Below, one piece after another: positions 1 through 10,749 of a stretch of DNA of 64,000 nucleotides. The position numbers and the translations under genes were made by a program. The notes beneath the pieces are model-generated. The model searched no databases. It was given only the letters and a program-made list of their open reading frames with translations, and had not been told where the DNA came from. The stretch spans positions 103,024,424 through 103,088,423 of the forward strand of contig CM077027.1 in assembly GCA_039090855.1 (NCBI GenBank). Reading direction: 5' to 3'. The DNA comes from Macrothele yani (lineage: Eukaryota; Arthropoda; Arachnida; Araneae; Macrothelidae). The number at the start of each line of letters is the position of its first letter. Position 1 is the stretch's first letter.

Positions 1-1139
1 GGACCAAGTCATGGAAGACAACAGCACACAAAATTTTTCACACTGCACTAATTTTGGACTTTTTTTTGAAAGGCTACTGCCTGTATTTATTATTTTTCTT
101 TAAAAACTTAACAAAATAATTTAGTGGACAATCAGATGGTATTTCCTTTTTTGTTGCTTGCTTAAACACAGCAGTATAAAAACAGAATCTCAATTTCTTT
201 TCTATTTCTCTTTGGCCACTGGCCTTATGAACAGCACAACTTGACATATTTCAACACAGTTGGTTTGAACACTAGGCATTGACTTTATGCATCCAAAATT
301 ATACTACGATTCACGTAGCTTACACAAAAAAAAGATACTGGATTATTTTTAATTCCACAAGGTGGACAAGTTCTGTTCTTTTGAAACGTACTCTCTTCTC
401 TCTCACCTAGTAAGCTCAATGACAAATTTACAATTTTACACTTATTGATTTAAATTTACTGCACCTAAACAATCTTAGCAAACTCTGCAATCTCCCAGAC
501 CAGCTTCGAAGACTTCAATTTAAATTTACAGTTATTTTAAGAGCCACAAATTATACTTTAACAAATCTACTATCAGCAAGTAAACAAACCAAGTAAATTA
601 TCCTCAAAACAGAATTTACACTGAGCACAAGCATTAATAAACATTACATAACCTATAGAACTACCCTGAATGAACCTACTTCACTTATAAAGAAACCTCA
701 CTAACTAATCTTAAAAATTATCACTATTCATAACATCACCATAATTCAGAAATTCAAACAATCTTCTTGCACTAGCTTGCTCATAAAAATCACCTCACTC
801 TGCACTTCACATAATAGCTCAAGATACTTAATAACTCTATACTGTAAACAAAAGCTCAAAATACCAATTAACTAAATTTCCAAACTAAATATCAAGTTCA
901 CTAACACCAACAACCAGAATTTAGAATTTACATCCCTAGCACTACAGCAAATCATAAACAAATAAATTTAGATACTTTAAATCACCAAACAAACTTAAGT
1001 TTAACACCTGCAGTGAATTACTGAGGTAGCGGTGAGGCAAATACTCTCAGTTCAGACACTAATCTGGGTTTTTGAGAACCAACACAGGAAGAAAATACCA
1101 GTCAATCTGAAGGCGTGAAATTGGGTAGTGAATCCAATT
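1..1139. other. AT-rich non-coding DNA
   Basis: No convincing coding region, RNA gene or repeat array is visible. The stretch is AT-rich, with stop codons in all frames. Confidence 0.5.
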
Positions 1140-1439
1140 TCAGCCTAGGCAAAGGGAAAGGAAAAAAATCCTCAAGTGTGACACATCATCATCAGGTACA
1201 GAATTTCCTCTAACATGATATCGCCAATTATTGAAGCAACGCCCGACCGACCCTCGCCGGCAGTACATATCTCCGTGAGCAGCGAAACTACTGGGGGGGG
1301 GGTTGAAGACAAGTTTTCCCCCAAACACCACGTCCTCAGGGCTCCCCCTTTTCGAACCAATGCATGATCCCACCTTGATCAACCACGCCTGCAAGAGCCT
1401 GTCGTACTTCAACCCTAAATACTCCAGGCACATCCGGCC

Positions 1440-1822
1440 CAGAACTAACACAACTATATCCCAGGAAAATTCACTTATCTCTCTATATCCCAGGAAAATT
1501 CACTTATCTCTCTATATCCCAAGAAATCCTAAATCACTATATCCACATATATCCCAGGAAAATCCATTTATCTCTCTCCACATATATCCCAGGAAAATTC
1601 ACTTATCTCTATATCCACATACATCCCAGGAAAAATCACTTATCTCTCTATATCCCAAGAAATCCAAAATCACTATATCCACATATATCCCAGGAAAAAT
1701 CACTTATCTCTCTATATCCCAAGAAATCCAAAATCACTATATCCACATATATCCCAGGAAAATTCACTTATCTCTCTCCACATATATCCCAGGAAAATTC
1801 ACTTATCTCTATGTCCACATAT
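1440..1822. repeat. CATATATCCCAGGAAAA minisatellite, left part
   Basis: Imperfect tandem repeats alternate two cassettes, one around CACATATATCCCAGGAAAA and one around CTATATCCCAAGAAATCC, each followed by a CACTTATCTCT-like spacer. The array is cut by the RTE element to its right and resumes for about 30 bp at 5009-5040. Any reading frame through it is a by-product of the repeat. Confidence 0.85.
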
Positions 1823-4800
1823 CATCATCATCATCATTGTCAACCATTATCAATCCACTGCTGGACGAAGGTCTCCCCAAGTTTCCTCCACAACGGTCTG
1901 TCTTGTGCCAGTCTCCTCCATGTCACTCCTGCATACTTTCGAATTTCATCCACCCATCTCCCATGTGGTCTTCTTCTGGGTCTTTTAATGTCCCTTGGAA
2001 TCCAATCTAAAATTTCGGCTGTCCATCGATGATCTGTTCTTCTGGCAGTATGTCCAGCCCATTGCCATTTCAGGGATTTAACTCTAATCATGATGTCTTC
2101 CACTCTTGTCATTTTTCGGATCCACGAGTTCCTCTTCTTATCTCTCCTGGTTACACCAAGTATGCACCTCTCCATGCTGCTTTGAGTTGTCTGCAGCCTT
2201 TGTATGTCTCTTTTAGTTAAGGTCCACGTCTCTGCACCATACGTAAGCACTGGAAGGATGCATTGATCAAACACTTTTCTTTTAAGACATAATGGCATAT
2301 TGCTCTTGAAAATTATGCTGTTCCTTCCAAAAGCTCTCCAGGCAAGTTTTGTACGCCGATTAATTTCTTCATCAATGTGACCCTCACTTGATATCTGCTG
2401 TCCAAGATAAACGTACGTGTCTGTTATCTCCAGCTTTTCTCTATCAATCGATAAATCTTCATTTCTTGTAAAAGCATTGAACATCACTTTTGTCTTCTGA
2501 AAGTTCATTTTTAATCCCACTTCTTTACTCTTGTCAGCAAGTTCCTGGATCATACTCTGCAGCTCTGATGGGCTAGTTGCAAAAATGACTACGTCATCAG
2601 CAAAACGAAGGTGGGTTAGATAATCTCCATTAATCTTTATCCCCTTGTTTTCCCAGCTCAGTGACTGAAAAACACCCTCCAACGTGGCATTAAAGAGCTT
2701 CGGAGATATGGTGTCACCTTGTCTCACTCCCTTTCCAATTTTTATGTGTGTTGTATTTTCAAACAGCCTAATCTTTGCACTTGCATTTTCATAGATGTTA
2801 TTAATAATATTAATGTATGCATCTTCAATACCGCAGGTTTTCAGAGCCATTGCAACTGCTGATGGTTTCACCGAATCAAAGGCTTTTTCATAATCGATAA
2901 AAGCCATGCACAATGGAAGTTCATATTCCCTCGCTCTTTCAATTAGTTCTCTCAGCACATGGATATGATCTATTGTGCTGTAGCCACTCCTGAATCCAGC
3001 TTGTTCTCTCGGTTGAGCCATGTCCAGTGTTACCTTCAAGCGGTGTGAAAGAACTTTAGTGAAGATTTTATAAACTACTGATAGGAGGCTGATAGGTCTG
3101 TAGTTTCCGAGATCCTCAATGTCACCTTTCTTATGTAGCAGGATCATTGTAGCGGTGTTCCAATCCTCAGGAATCTTTCCTTCATTAAGGCATCGAGTGA
3201 AAATTTGGGCGAGTACTGTTTCGATTTCTCCACTTGCTTCTTGTATGATGTCTACAGTAATTCCATCTTCTCCTGGAGCTTTTCCCTGCTTCATGTTCTT
3301 GATTGCATGTGCAACTTCTGCTGGAAGGACTGGAGGAACTCTGGTACTGGTATCTTTCATGATGTCTGGAGTGCATGTATCATCCCTTTCATATAATTTG
3401 GAGTAGAAATCTTTCACTCTTGTCAAAATTTCGCCTCTATTTCTTGTTACAGAACCATCTTCTTTTCTCAGTGCCATAATCTGTTTTCTTCCTTTACTGA
3501 GATGTCCCTTTGCTGTCTTTAGGCTTTGGTTGTTTTCAATTGCTTTCCTCACTAGTTCACAGTTGAATTTCCTTACGTCTTCAGTGATACTTTTTCGTAC
3601 TGTCTTGCATAGCTCTATATATTCCACTTTGGAAGTCACATCTTCTTTAGTTGTCCTCATCTCTCTTCTTTTTTGCATCAACATTTTCGTTTTTCCTGAT
3701 AATTTATTTACATGCAACTTGTTCTTAGACCCAGCTAATTTTGTTGCTGTTTCCATAAGAGCTTTGGTTACTTTTCTGTTAACTTCAGAGATGTCCACTT
3801 CTTCCGATGTTAGGCCTTCTAAAGCAGAGAACCTGTTCTTCAGTTCCAACTTGAAGGTATTATGGTGTTTTTTAAGGTTGGTTATGTCAATACATTTTGT
3901 TTGTCTTATGAGCTTGCCACGTTCAAGTTTAGTGTTGAGGTGCATCTTACATCTCACCAATCTATGGTCACTACCTGTGTTGAACTTGTTTAGCACACTG
4001 CAGTCTTCTATGACGAATTTTTTGTTACACATAATAAAATCAATTTCACTTGTCGTCCCATTTGGATGTCTCCATGTCCATTTCCTGTGTGGCTTTTTCT
4101 TGAAGAAGGAGTTCAAGATGAAAAACCCTTCTGCCTCTGCAAACTCAACGAGAGTATTTCCACGCTGGTTTCTGTTGCCGTGACAGAATTTACCTACTGA
4201 AGTTTCATTATGTTGCCGTTGCCCTATTTTTGCATTGAAATCTCCCATAATTATTTTCAAGTGCTGCTTACCTTTATTATTTAGATGACAAATTTCCTCA
4301 TACAATTCTTCAATTTCTTCTTCAGGATGACTTGTGGTGGGTGCATAAGTTTGAATAATCTGAGCCTGGTATCTTCTCGATAGTTGGATAACGAGTCGTG
4401 CAGCTCTGTCAGAGGAACTTTCAACTTCTACCACTTTATCCTTCAGTTTCTTGTTTATTATAAATCCAACACCACTAGTTCTGCCAGTATCTGTCCCACG
4501 ATAGTAGAAGAGATGTCCACTTTTCAGTTCGATGAGATCTTCTCCTTTTCTCCTTACCTCACTTAGCCCCACGATGTCCCACTTGATCCTTTGTAGTTCT
4601 TCTTCCAATTCAAGAAGCCTTGAATCAGAAGATAGGGAGCGTCCATTGTACGTTGCCAAGGTCAGCATCAGATGGCAGCCTAGTCCGGTCCTCCGGGGAT
4701 TCTTAGCACCCTCTGCCTTCATGTCGCACTGGCCGCTGCCTTGGCCAGGTACATTCCAGCTGCCGGAGACTGAGGGCCAAGATTTAAGTTGTGGAGTCAT

Positions 4801-5008
4801 TTTGGAGGGGTTTGGCCATAACTCACCACGCTGGCCAAGCGGGTTGGTGAGTGTGGGATAGAATTTCCTCTAATCCCGATGGTATAGTTATACCGCTATT
4901 GGCGGTCGTCAGAGCCCCTTTAGTGGGAACAGGATGCACCACGAGAAGGCGGGGTTGACATTTGTCAAGGAGAGACTGTGATGTTACGCATCACCTGACC
5001 TTACATCC
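1823..5008 (-). mobile_element. RTE-clade LINE, copy 1, full length with target-site duplication
   Basis: The element lies on the minus strand. It starts at GGATGTAAGG (right end, about 5008), has a 5' UTR of about 210 bp and one long ORF, and ends in a short 3' UTR with an (ATG)n-type tail, read as ATCATCATC on the plus strand at 1823-1835. An 11-bp duplication, TGTCCACATAT, flanks it at 1812-1822 and 5009-5019. It sits inside the CATATATCCCA minisatellite. A single ORF and a short simple-repeat tail without poly(A) are typical of RTE. The 5' end matches those of the copies near 31980 and 32019, so the element looks complete. Confidence 0.93.
1840..4800 (-). CDS. RTE-type LINE polyprotein: AP endonuclease plus reverse transcriptase (intact)
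   Basis: An uninterrupted reading frame of 986 codons, the usual length for a single-ORF RTE protein. The N-terminal 300 or so residues are an APE-type endonuclease with ATYNGRSLS, the catalytic-Glu motif GLSEVRRKG, MGDFNAKIG and GSDHRLVRC. The reverse transcriptase follows, with NYRPISLLSVVYKIFTKVL, QAGFRSGYSTIDHI, AFIDYEKAFDSV, GVRQGDTISPKLF and the catalytic LRFADDVVIF. The C-terminal region is rich in W and R (RRPHGRWVDEIRKYAGVTW). The protein would nick target DNA and prime reverse transcription of its own RNA. All key catalytic residues are present and no stop or frameshift is seen, so this copy could be coding-competent. The start ATG at 4798-4800 gives the full endonuclease; alternative upstream starts were not supported. 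Confidence 0.92.
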   Translation of the reverse strand: MTPQLKSWPSVSGSWNVPGQGSGQCDMKAEGAKNPRRTGLGCHLMLTLATYNGRSLSSDSRLLELEEELQRIKWDIVGLSEVRRKGEDLIELKSGHLFYYRGTDTGRTSGVGFIINKKLKDKVVEVESSSDRAARLVIQLSRRYQAQIIQTYAPTTSHPEEEIEELYEEICHLNNKGKQHLKIIMGDFNAKIGQRQHNETSVGKFCHGNRNQRGNTLVEFAEAEGFFILNSFFKKKPHRKWTWRHPNGTTSEIDFIMCNKKFVIEDCSVLNKFNTGSDHRLVRCKMHLNTKLERGKLIRQTKCIDITNLKKHHNTFKLELKNRFSALEGLTSEEVDISEVNRKVTKALMETATKLAGSKNKLHVNKLSGKTKMLMQKRREMRTTKEDVTSKVEYIELCKTVRKSITEDVRKFNCELVRKAIENNQSLKTAKGHLSKGRKQIMALRKEDGSVTRNRGEILTRVKDFYSKLYERDDTCTPDIMKDTSTRVPPVLPAEVAHAIKNMKQGKAPGEDGITVDIIQEASGEIETVLAQIFTRCLNEGKIPEDWNTATMILLHKKGDIEDLGNYRPISLLSVVYKIFTKVLSHRLKVTLDMAQPREQAGFRSGYSTIDHIHVLRELIERAREYELPLCMAFIDYEKAFDSVKPSAVAMALKTCGIEDAYINIINNIYENASAKIRLFENTTHIKIGKGVRQGDTISPKLFNATLEGVFQSLSWENKGIKINGDYLTHLRFADDVVIFATSPSELQSMIQELADKSKEVGLKMNFQKTKVMFNAFTRNEDLSIDREKLEITDTYVYLGQQISSEGHIDEEINRRTKLAWRAFGRNSIIFKSNMPLCLKRKVFDQCILPVLTYGAETWTLTKRDIQRLQTTQSSMERCILGVTRRDKKRNSWIRKMTRVEDIMIRVKSLKWQWAGHTARRTDHRWTAEILDWIPRDIKRPRRRPHGRWVDEIRKYAGVTWRRLAQDRPLWRKLGETFVQQWIDNG

Positions 5009-5040
5009 TGTCCACATATAACCCAGGAAAAATCACTAGC

Positions 5041-5890
5041 AAGGAAATTCCTCTGTACCATGGCAATGCGCAGGTCCACTTCAGACAATAACACTGACCA
5101 TTTACATAACCCACTAAATATTTTCACCTTATTGAAAATTAAAATTACAATTTAGACTCTTTTTGTAAAAACAAGAAAATTTAGGCCAAAGAAAAGAACA
5201 ATTAATACTGGAACTGGTGAGCAAAAGTGTGTCTTCTCAACACATGATGTTCATTCTTTTTGTGAAATACAAAACTTGAGAACCCAAATACCTCAACTTC
5301 TATTTTGCACATCTCGCATCCTGGTGAAAATTCCCTACTCAGAGCCCTCTGCCCTAGGACAAGTTCCCGGCTTGCCCTAAGATCACCCCTTTCCAATGGG
5401 AGATTAACACTCATCTGGAGCATGTAAAATACTGGTCCTCAATTAACACTCCTACCATCTCAATTTCGACACTCAACACTCCAAGAATATAAACAACACT
5501 TTAGGTTTCCAATTTCATCACACTATAATATGTTCCCAAAATCCCAATATAAATCATCCCATAATTTATCTTCACTCAAAAAAAAATAACTCAACGCTGT
5601 AAAAGACTAGAGAGAAATGTTTACTATTATTTTATCACCCACGACATCACAATAACACTGCTTTTCAATTATCACATGCCCAACTAAACTATTATCGATG
5701 CACCAAAATTCACTGTGCCCAAACATTAAACTAAATTTTTCCGATACATTAAAATTTACTGGCCTGGGGGTTGCTAAAATACCAGACATGACAACACAAA
5801 AAAAACATAAATGAAAGCATTTTCAACTCCCCTCTCTTTTTTTCTTTCTTTTTCTCTGAACTCATACCTGAGGAACTAATAAATTTTAAT
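5041..5890. other. AT-rich non-coding DNA
   Basis: No recognisable gene or element. Short open frames here lack any domain signal. Confidence 0.4.
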
Positions 5891-6680
5891 TTTGAAAGCT
5901 GAACGACAACGCAGTCATAATCAGAGGCAAAAAAAAACTTGCTCTTTTTCTTTTTGTTTCTTATGCTCAGCTCGAAGTTTAGGTATCCTGCGTGGGATGT
6001 TATATATCAATACAGAAAGATATGGACTTAAACATTACCTTCGAGCTGGCGTTCTTTTTTTCTTTTTTTTTCACCACAGTTTACAGTCCTGGCACAACCA
6101 CAGTCTTTTTTTTTTCTACTGCAGCAGAGCATCGCCGGAGCCAGCAGGTACCTCCCATTGTGGTGGACTGGTGGTCATCAAAAAGCCGTCAAGCAAAAAA
6201 AAACTCCTCCCCAAACTTTGGGAGGAGATGGAACTGTTTTTGGCCTCTCTCCTCCGGCCTTTGAAGCAGGCCTCCTCCTCCTCCTCCTTGGGGCAGCAAC
6301 CGCATGGAGAAGTGTAGATGCTGTTGGCGGTATATCCTTAAGGGAGAAGGCATGTCTTGCCTTCCTCGGCTAAGTTCTCTCCAGGGCGAAGTTTCCGGAC
6401 GGCGGGAGGCTTCTTTATCGGCGTGCTACATCGTCAACCCCTCGAATGCGAATACGAATACCAGAGCCAGAGTGTCCCATTGTGGTGGACTGCTGGTCAG
6501 CACATGCTGCCACAAAAAAACCTTTTTTTTCTCTGTGGTTCTCTCCCGCCAAAAGGCGAGGAGAAAAAACTCCGCCGTCCCCTCTTTCTCTGACGGCCAG
6601 CAAGAGGACCAGAACAAAAGTGACTGAGACAAGCGTCTCAAAGTGTCAAAGAAGTCTCGCGTGTTGGAAAAAAAAATGCT
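5891..6680. other. Homopolymer-rich unassigned region with a short direct repeat and hairpin
   Basis: Runs of T and A alternate with GC-richer DNA. CCCATTGTGGTGGACTG occurs twice (about 6152 and 6478), each followed by TGGTCA and an A-tract, which suggests a degenerate duplicated element. CTCCTCCC and GGGAGGAG form an 8-bp inverted repeat near 6212-6235. Several overlapping open frames exist but none shows a domain. From 6680 to 7080 nothing is recognisable. Confidence 0.4.
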
Positions 6681-7216
6681 GACCCCTGATTGGCTGACCT
6701 TTTCCCTATTAACAGCAATTCTCTCCCACGCCTCAAGTGACCTCTGACCTTCACACGTAGGGACCAAGCCTCTTGACCCTGAGGTCTAAAAATAGATTCT
6801 ATTGCTGAATTCCTTACCCAAAAGACGAAAAGATGTTGCACTTTTGGGCGACTTTTCACGACGTTTGGAAACAGGAACGCAAAAATGGCGAATTCTTGCA
6901 TTGCAGAAAATCACTAATTTTAATTTTCTTTTTCTCTCGTTCCGTGATGTTAAACTAAAATTAATTTTGATTCTCTGAGGTGCACACCTACTCGCCTTTT
7001 CCTATCGCGATAAAAGAATAGATAAAATAATTATTTTCAAAACCCCAAAGTCAGTTAAATCAAATATTATTCTCTTTTTCTTTTTTTTTTTTTTTCATCA
7101 ACATGAAATTTTGTTTTCCTGGTTGTGATTAAGACAAGCGAATTTTGCGCACGAATTCCCCTGCCTTTCAACCAGGAATTTTCTTCTAACGTATGTCATG
7201 GGAGAAAATTTTTGCA

Positions 7217-10200
7217 TTAATTAATCTCTGATAAACCAACAGAAAGATTGATCAGGTCTCTCTGAAATTCACCAGAGGTTAAAATTTTCGCCATGACAGC
7301 GGGCAGCGGCCCAGACAAGAGGAAGAGAAGCAGGGGGAACCTCGAGAATAGAAAGCGGTGAAGGGGTGGCAAGATGCACAAGAAAACGATAAAGAGATTT
7401 AGAAGAGAGCAAGGGGAGAGAGGAAGAACCGAGTCGGAGAGTCGGAGGGAAAACGGCAGCCGAAGAGGGGCAGAAATGACAGATACGAGGCCGGAGGGGG
7501 AGACAAGACCAGGGAAAAGCGAAAGAAGTGCAGTAAGCAGGGAGTCGTAGACAAAACGGGAGGAGGGGGACGAGAGAATAGCAGAGGGGAGGCCAGAGAA
7601 AGGGCGCCAGGATAGATCCGAGTTAGTGAGGTCTTGTACGGTTACTACACCTGCTCGGAGCCAGGAGGGGAATGAAATGCAGGGGAGGTGGGGGGAATGA
7701 ACAAGAGAGCTGAAGAAGAAGGATTCAGAAAGAAGCTCTAGAGTTGAAAAGGGAGGGGAGCGAATGAGGGGAGAGAGCGAAGGTGAGTGAGGGCTCAAAA
7801 ATATGCAGGTGGGAGTTTGGGGGGAGGATAGCAATCCATGAGAACCAAAGAAAGAAAGGGAAAATGTGGGTTACGCAAGGAGGCAAGGACGCCACGTACC
7901 TGAACTGCGGAAGCCACTGGAGCCGTGAAAAGATGAAAGAAGTTGATCACTCGGCTTGCTTTGTAGCACAGTGGGACATCAGGTAGGTCAGCACCGCCAT
8001 AGGAGGGAGGAGCACAGAGCTTGTTGACGTTAATCCAGTGATGGCACGCTCACATTACTCAAGTAAGGCAGCGTGCAAACTCCTGGAGACAGAAAAGCGT
8101 GGTCGTAGGTGCAATCCAAGAATGCTTGCAGAAGGACAGAAGGTATGTCCTGGTGAGATTTGCACGCTGGTAGTAGGACGTACAGAACTGCGCACGACAC
8201 CAGCACGCAGCTGTGCGGAGGTGGCGATGATAGAGTTCCGTGCGAGTTGCACTGGATATAGCTTGTGGTGCGCCTAAGTGCACACCCAGGAAGCGTTGGG
8301 TAGTGGATGACCATGTGCCCCCCCCCCCCCATGGAGCATCCATGCGATTGGACCACGACCCGCACCACAATCCGGTGCTTTTAGACGTATTCAGTTCAGC
8401 TGCAGAACATGAAGCATATGCGGAGAACAAACGACGAAGCAGTTGGAACTGTGAGTCGCTACGAATGCAGACGGTAATGTCATCTGCATAGGCAGAGTAA
8501 ATGACTAAGTGATACCGTGTGCTGGCAACTGGTGGTGGAAGTTGTGCCAGGAGAGATATTTGCAGAGAGCGTAGAAAGGGCTCGACGGCAATCGCAAACA
8601 GTTGACCAGAAAGCGGGTAGCCCTGACGAACTCCCCGCTTGAAGGGAACAGGTGCTGTGAGAAAAGATGTCGTCTTGACATGGAAAACGGCGTCCCGGTA
8701 GAGGGAGAGAAGAACAGAGACAAAATGTGGAGGAAAGCCAAAGTGCAGCAGGGTTTGTGTTAAATAGGTATGTGAGATATTATCGAAAGCGGAACGGAGG
8801 TCTAAGGAAAGGTAAGCAAGAGGTTCAGAATGAGTCTTGGCAAGATGAATGAGATCGCGAAGAAGTTAAATATTGGAGGAAAGAGAACGGCCAGGAACAG
8901 TATGGGTTTGAGAGTCAGTAAGGATGTGAGGAAGGACAGAGTTTAGTCGACGGGAAAGAAGCTTAGTAAAGAGTTTATAATCTTGATTGAGAAGAGAAAT
9001 GGGGCGCCAATTTCCCAAGTCAAGAGGGTCACCCTTCTTGGGAAATAGGACCACATGTGCGTCCGTGAAACTCCTCGGGAGGGGGGACCAGTTAAATACA
9101 GCAGAAAAAGCGGAGAGGAGAAAAGGCAACAGAAGAGGCAAGAACGCACGATAAAAAGGAAAAGAGAGGCCGTCCGGACCCGGAGCAGCATGGGGTTAAG
9201 GGAAGAGAAGGTATCGGACACCTCCGTGGATGTGGGTAAGAGAGACAGGGTGTGAGCAAGATGAGACGGAAATTGAGGCAGGTTATTGAGAAGGTGGGGG
9301 AGAGCACAGGGAGAAGGGGGAGGAGTTTCACTGAACTTGTTGGTATAGAACTGACGTACGTGAAAGCAAATCGCTGCCGAATCGGATGTGATTTCGCCAA
9401 AGGGGAGGCGAAGATGACGAAGCGAGGTAGAAGACTTGCGTACAGATTCCATTGATGCTAGAAAATCATAGGTGTATTCCTCCGGATTGAGATGTTTAAT
9501 ACACAGACGTAAAAGTGCTTGCTGAGCTAGAGGTTTCAGCAAAGCCTGGAGCTTCGCCTGATATGCTGGAAACAGCGGATCTGACAACCCAATCAGTGCG
9601 AGCATCTGCTTGGCGTGATCGAGGCGCATCTGACAACCCAATCAGTGCGAGCATCTGCTTGGCGTGATCGAGGCGCATCTGACAACCCAATCAGTGCGAA
9701 CATCTGCTTGGCGTGATCGAGTCGCATCTGACTGGAAGTCGTCATGGTGAAGGAAAGTTGCTTGATATGTAAGAGGGGCTGATGCTTGACATGAAGCCAA
9801 TATGTCAAGGTACAGGGTGCGGAATGCAACCCTGCGCGACGAGCAGCGAGGAAAGAACGGACAGAGGAACAAAATTCAGGATCGGTGAAGATATTGGAAT
9901 CAAACGTCCACGGACGTACAGTCCGAGGGAGTTACGCCGCAAAAAACACTGTGAGGGTGACCGTGCAGTGGTCTGAGGAAGCAGGAGGTTGATGTCGCAG
10001 CTCGGTAATAGACGCAAGAAGCTGTGTGGAAACGTAGACCCGATCTAGGCGTGCAGTCGATGGAAGCTGACTCCCAGACGAGCGCCACGTGTGTGAGGTC
10101 TCTTGTGGATGTAGGCGCCTATAAGCGTCGGTGAAGGAGAAATCAGCAACAAGGTCATCGAGTAGTGCGAAGATATCCGTACGACGCTCTCGTGACGAAG

Positions 10201-10705
10201 GAGAGCAATCCAGTGCCGGGTCAAGGGTGCAATTGAAGTCTCCACCCAAGAGCATACGATCCGAAGGCGAGACTTTCGAGAGAGCTTGACGGAGTTTGGT
10301 GAACAAGATGGATAAATGAATAGAGGTGCACGGAATATGCACGTTAAAGATGTGAAATCGAGCTCCGCCAACTGCGAAGGAGACTTGCTGGAGTACATCC
10401 CGGCATAAGTTCTGCACTGAGAGTGCAGTGAGGGTGGATTGGAACTGCTGATGTGTTCCGATAGCAAGCCTACGATGAGATGAATAGCGAAATGCATGAT
10501 GGAACACATAATCGCTAGCACGCCAGCGAGTAAACAGAGTGGAGGAATGGCAGTTTGTTTCTTGCAATAGCAACAGATCGGCCCCTAGAGGCGAGAGGTC
10601 TTCCATTACAAGAGCATTTACTAGGGGGCTAGCAAACCCTCTGCAATTAAGGGTCGTGACCTTGAATGGACTGGTCAGTCGGTGATTGGAGGAGTCGCGG
10701 ATCAA
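7217..10705 (-). pseudogene. ORF2 of L1/Tx1-like LINE: endonuclease and reverse transcriptase, frameshifted
   Basis: Conserved blocks appear in order but in several frames. The endonuclease at 9932-10705 is intact and carries TTLNCRG, LLLLQETN (catalytic Glu), GGDFNCTLDP and SSDHCTV. A frame break coincides with a 49-bp triplicate at 9581-9727. The connecting region lies at 8943-9641. The RT follows with HVVLFPKKGDPLDLGNWRPISLLN, TVPGRSLSSNI, LSLDLRSAFDN, RGVRQGYPLSGQLF and the catalytic AYADDITV near 8490. The C-terminal part runs in the 7217-7834 frame (SWLRAGVVTVQDL) and stops at 7217. With multiple frameshifts it cannot make a full protein. Assignment to the L1/Tx1 group is by motif resemblance only. 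Confidence 0.75.
9581..9727 (-). repeat. 49-bp tandem triplicate inside LINE ORF2
   Basis: Three consecutive 49-bp copies begin CTGACAACCCAATCAGTGCG at 9581, 9630 and 9679 and differ at one or two positions. Because 49 is not a multiple of three, each added copy shifts the reading frame, so the expansion itself splits ORF2 between endonuclease and RT. Confidence 0.93.
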
Positions 10706-10749
10706 CTTTCAGGAGTTGTTGTAATCGGTTTACGCAGCCAAGGGTTCAT

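Noticed and set aside
1303..2010. 235-codon ORF rich in Tyr, Ile and Pro
   Set aside because: It is produced by the TATATCCCAGGAAAA minisatellite read in one frame and runs into the LINE tail on the wrong strand.
3119..3406. Plus-strand ORFs across RTE copies as separate genes
   Set aside because: They are antisense shadows of the endonuclease-RT frame and recur in each copy only because the sense protein is conserved.
7217..7834. Leu/Ser-rich 205-codon ORF as a new gene
   Set aside because: It is in line with the LINE ORF2 C-terminal region on the same strand, followed by the LINE poly(A) tail.
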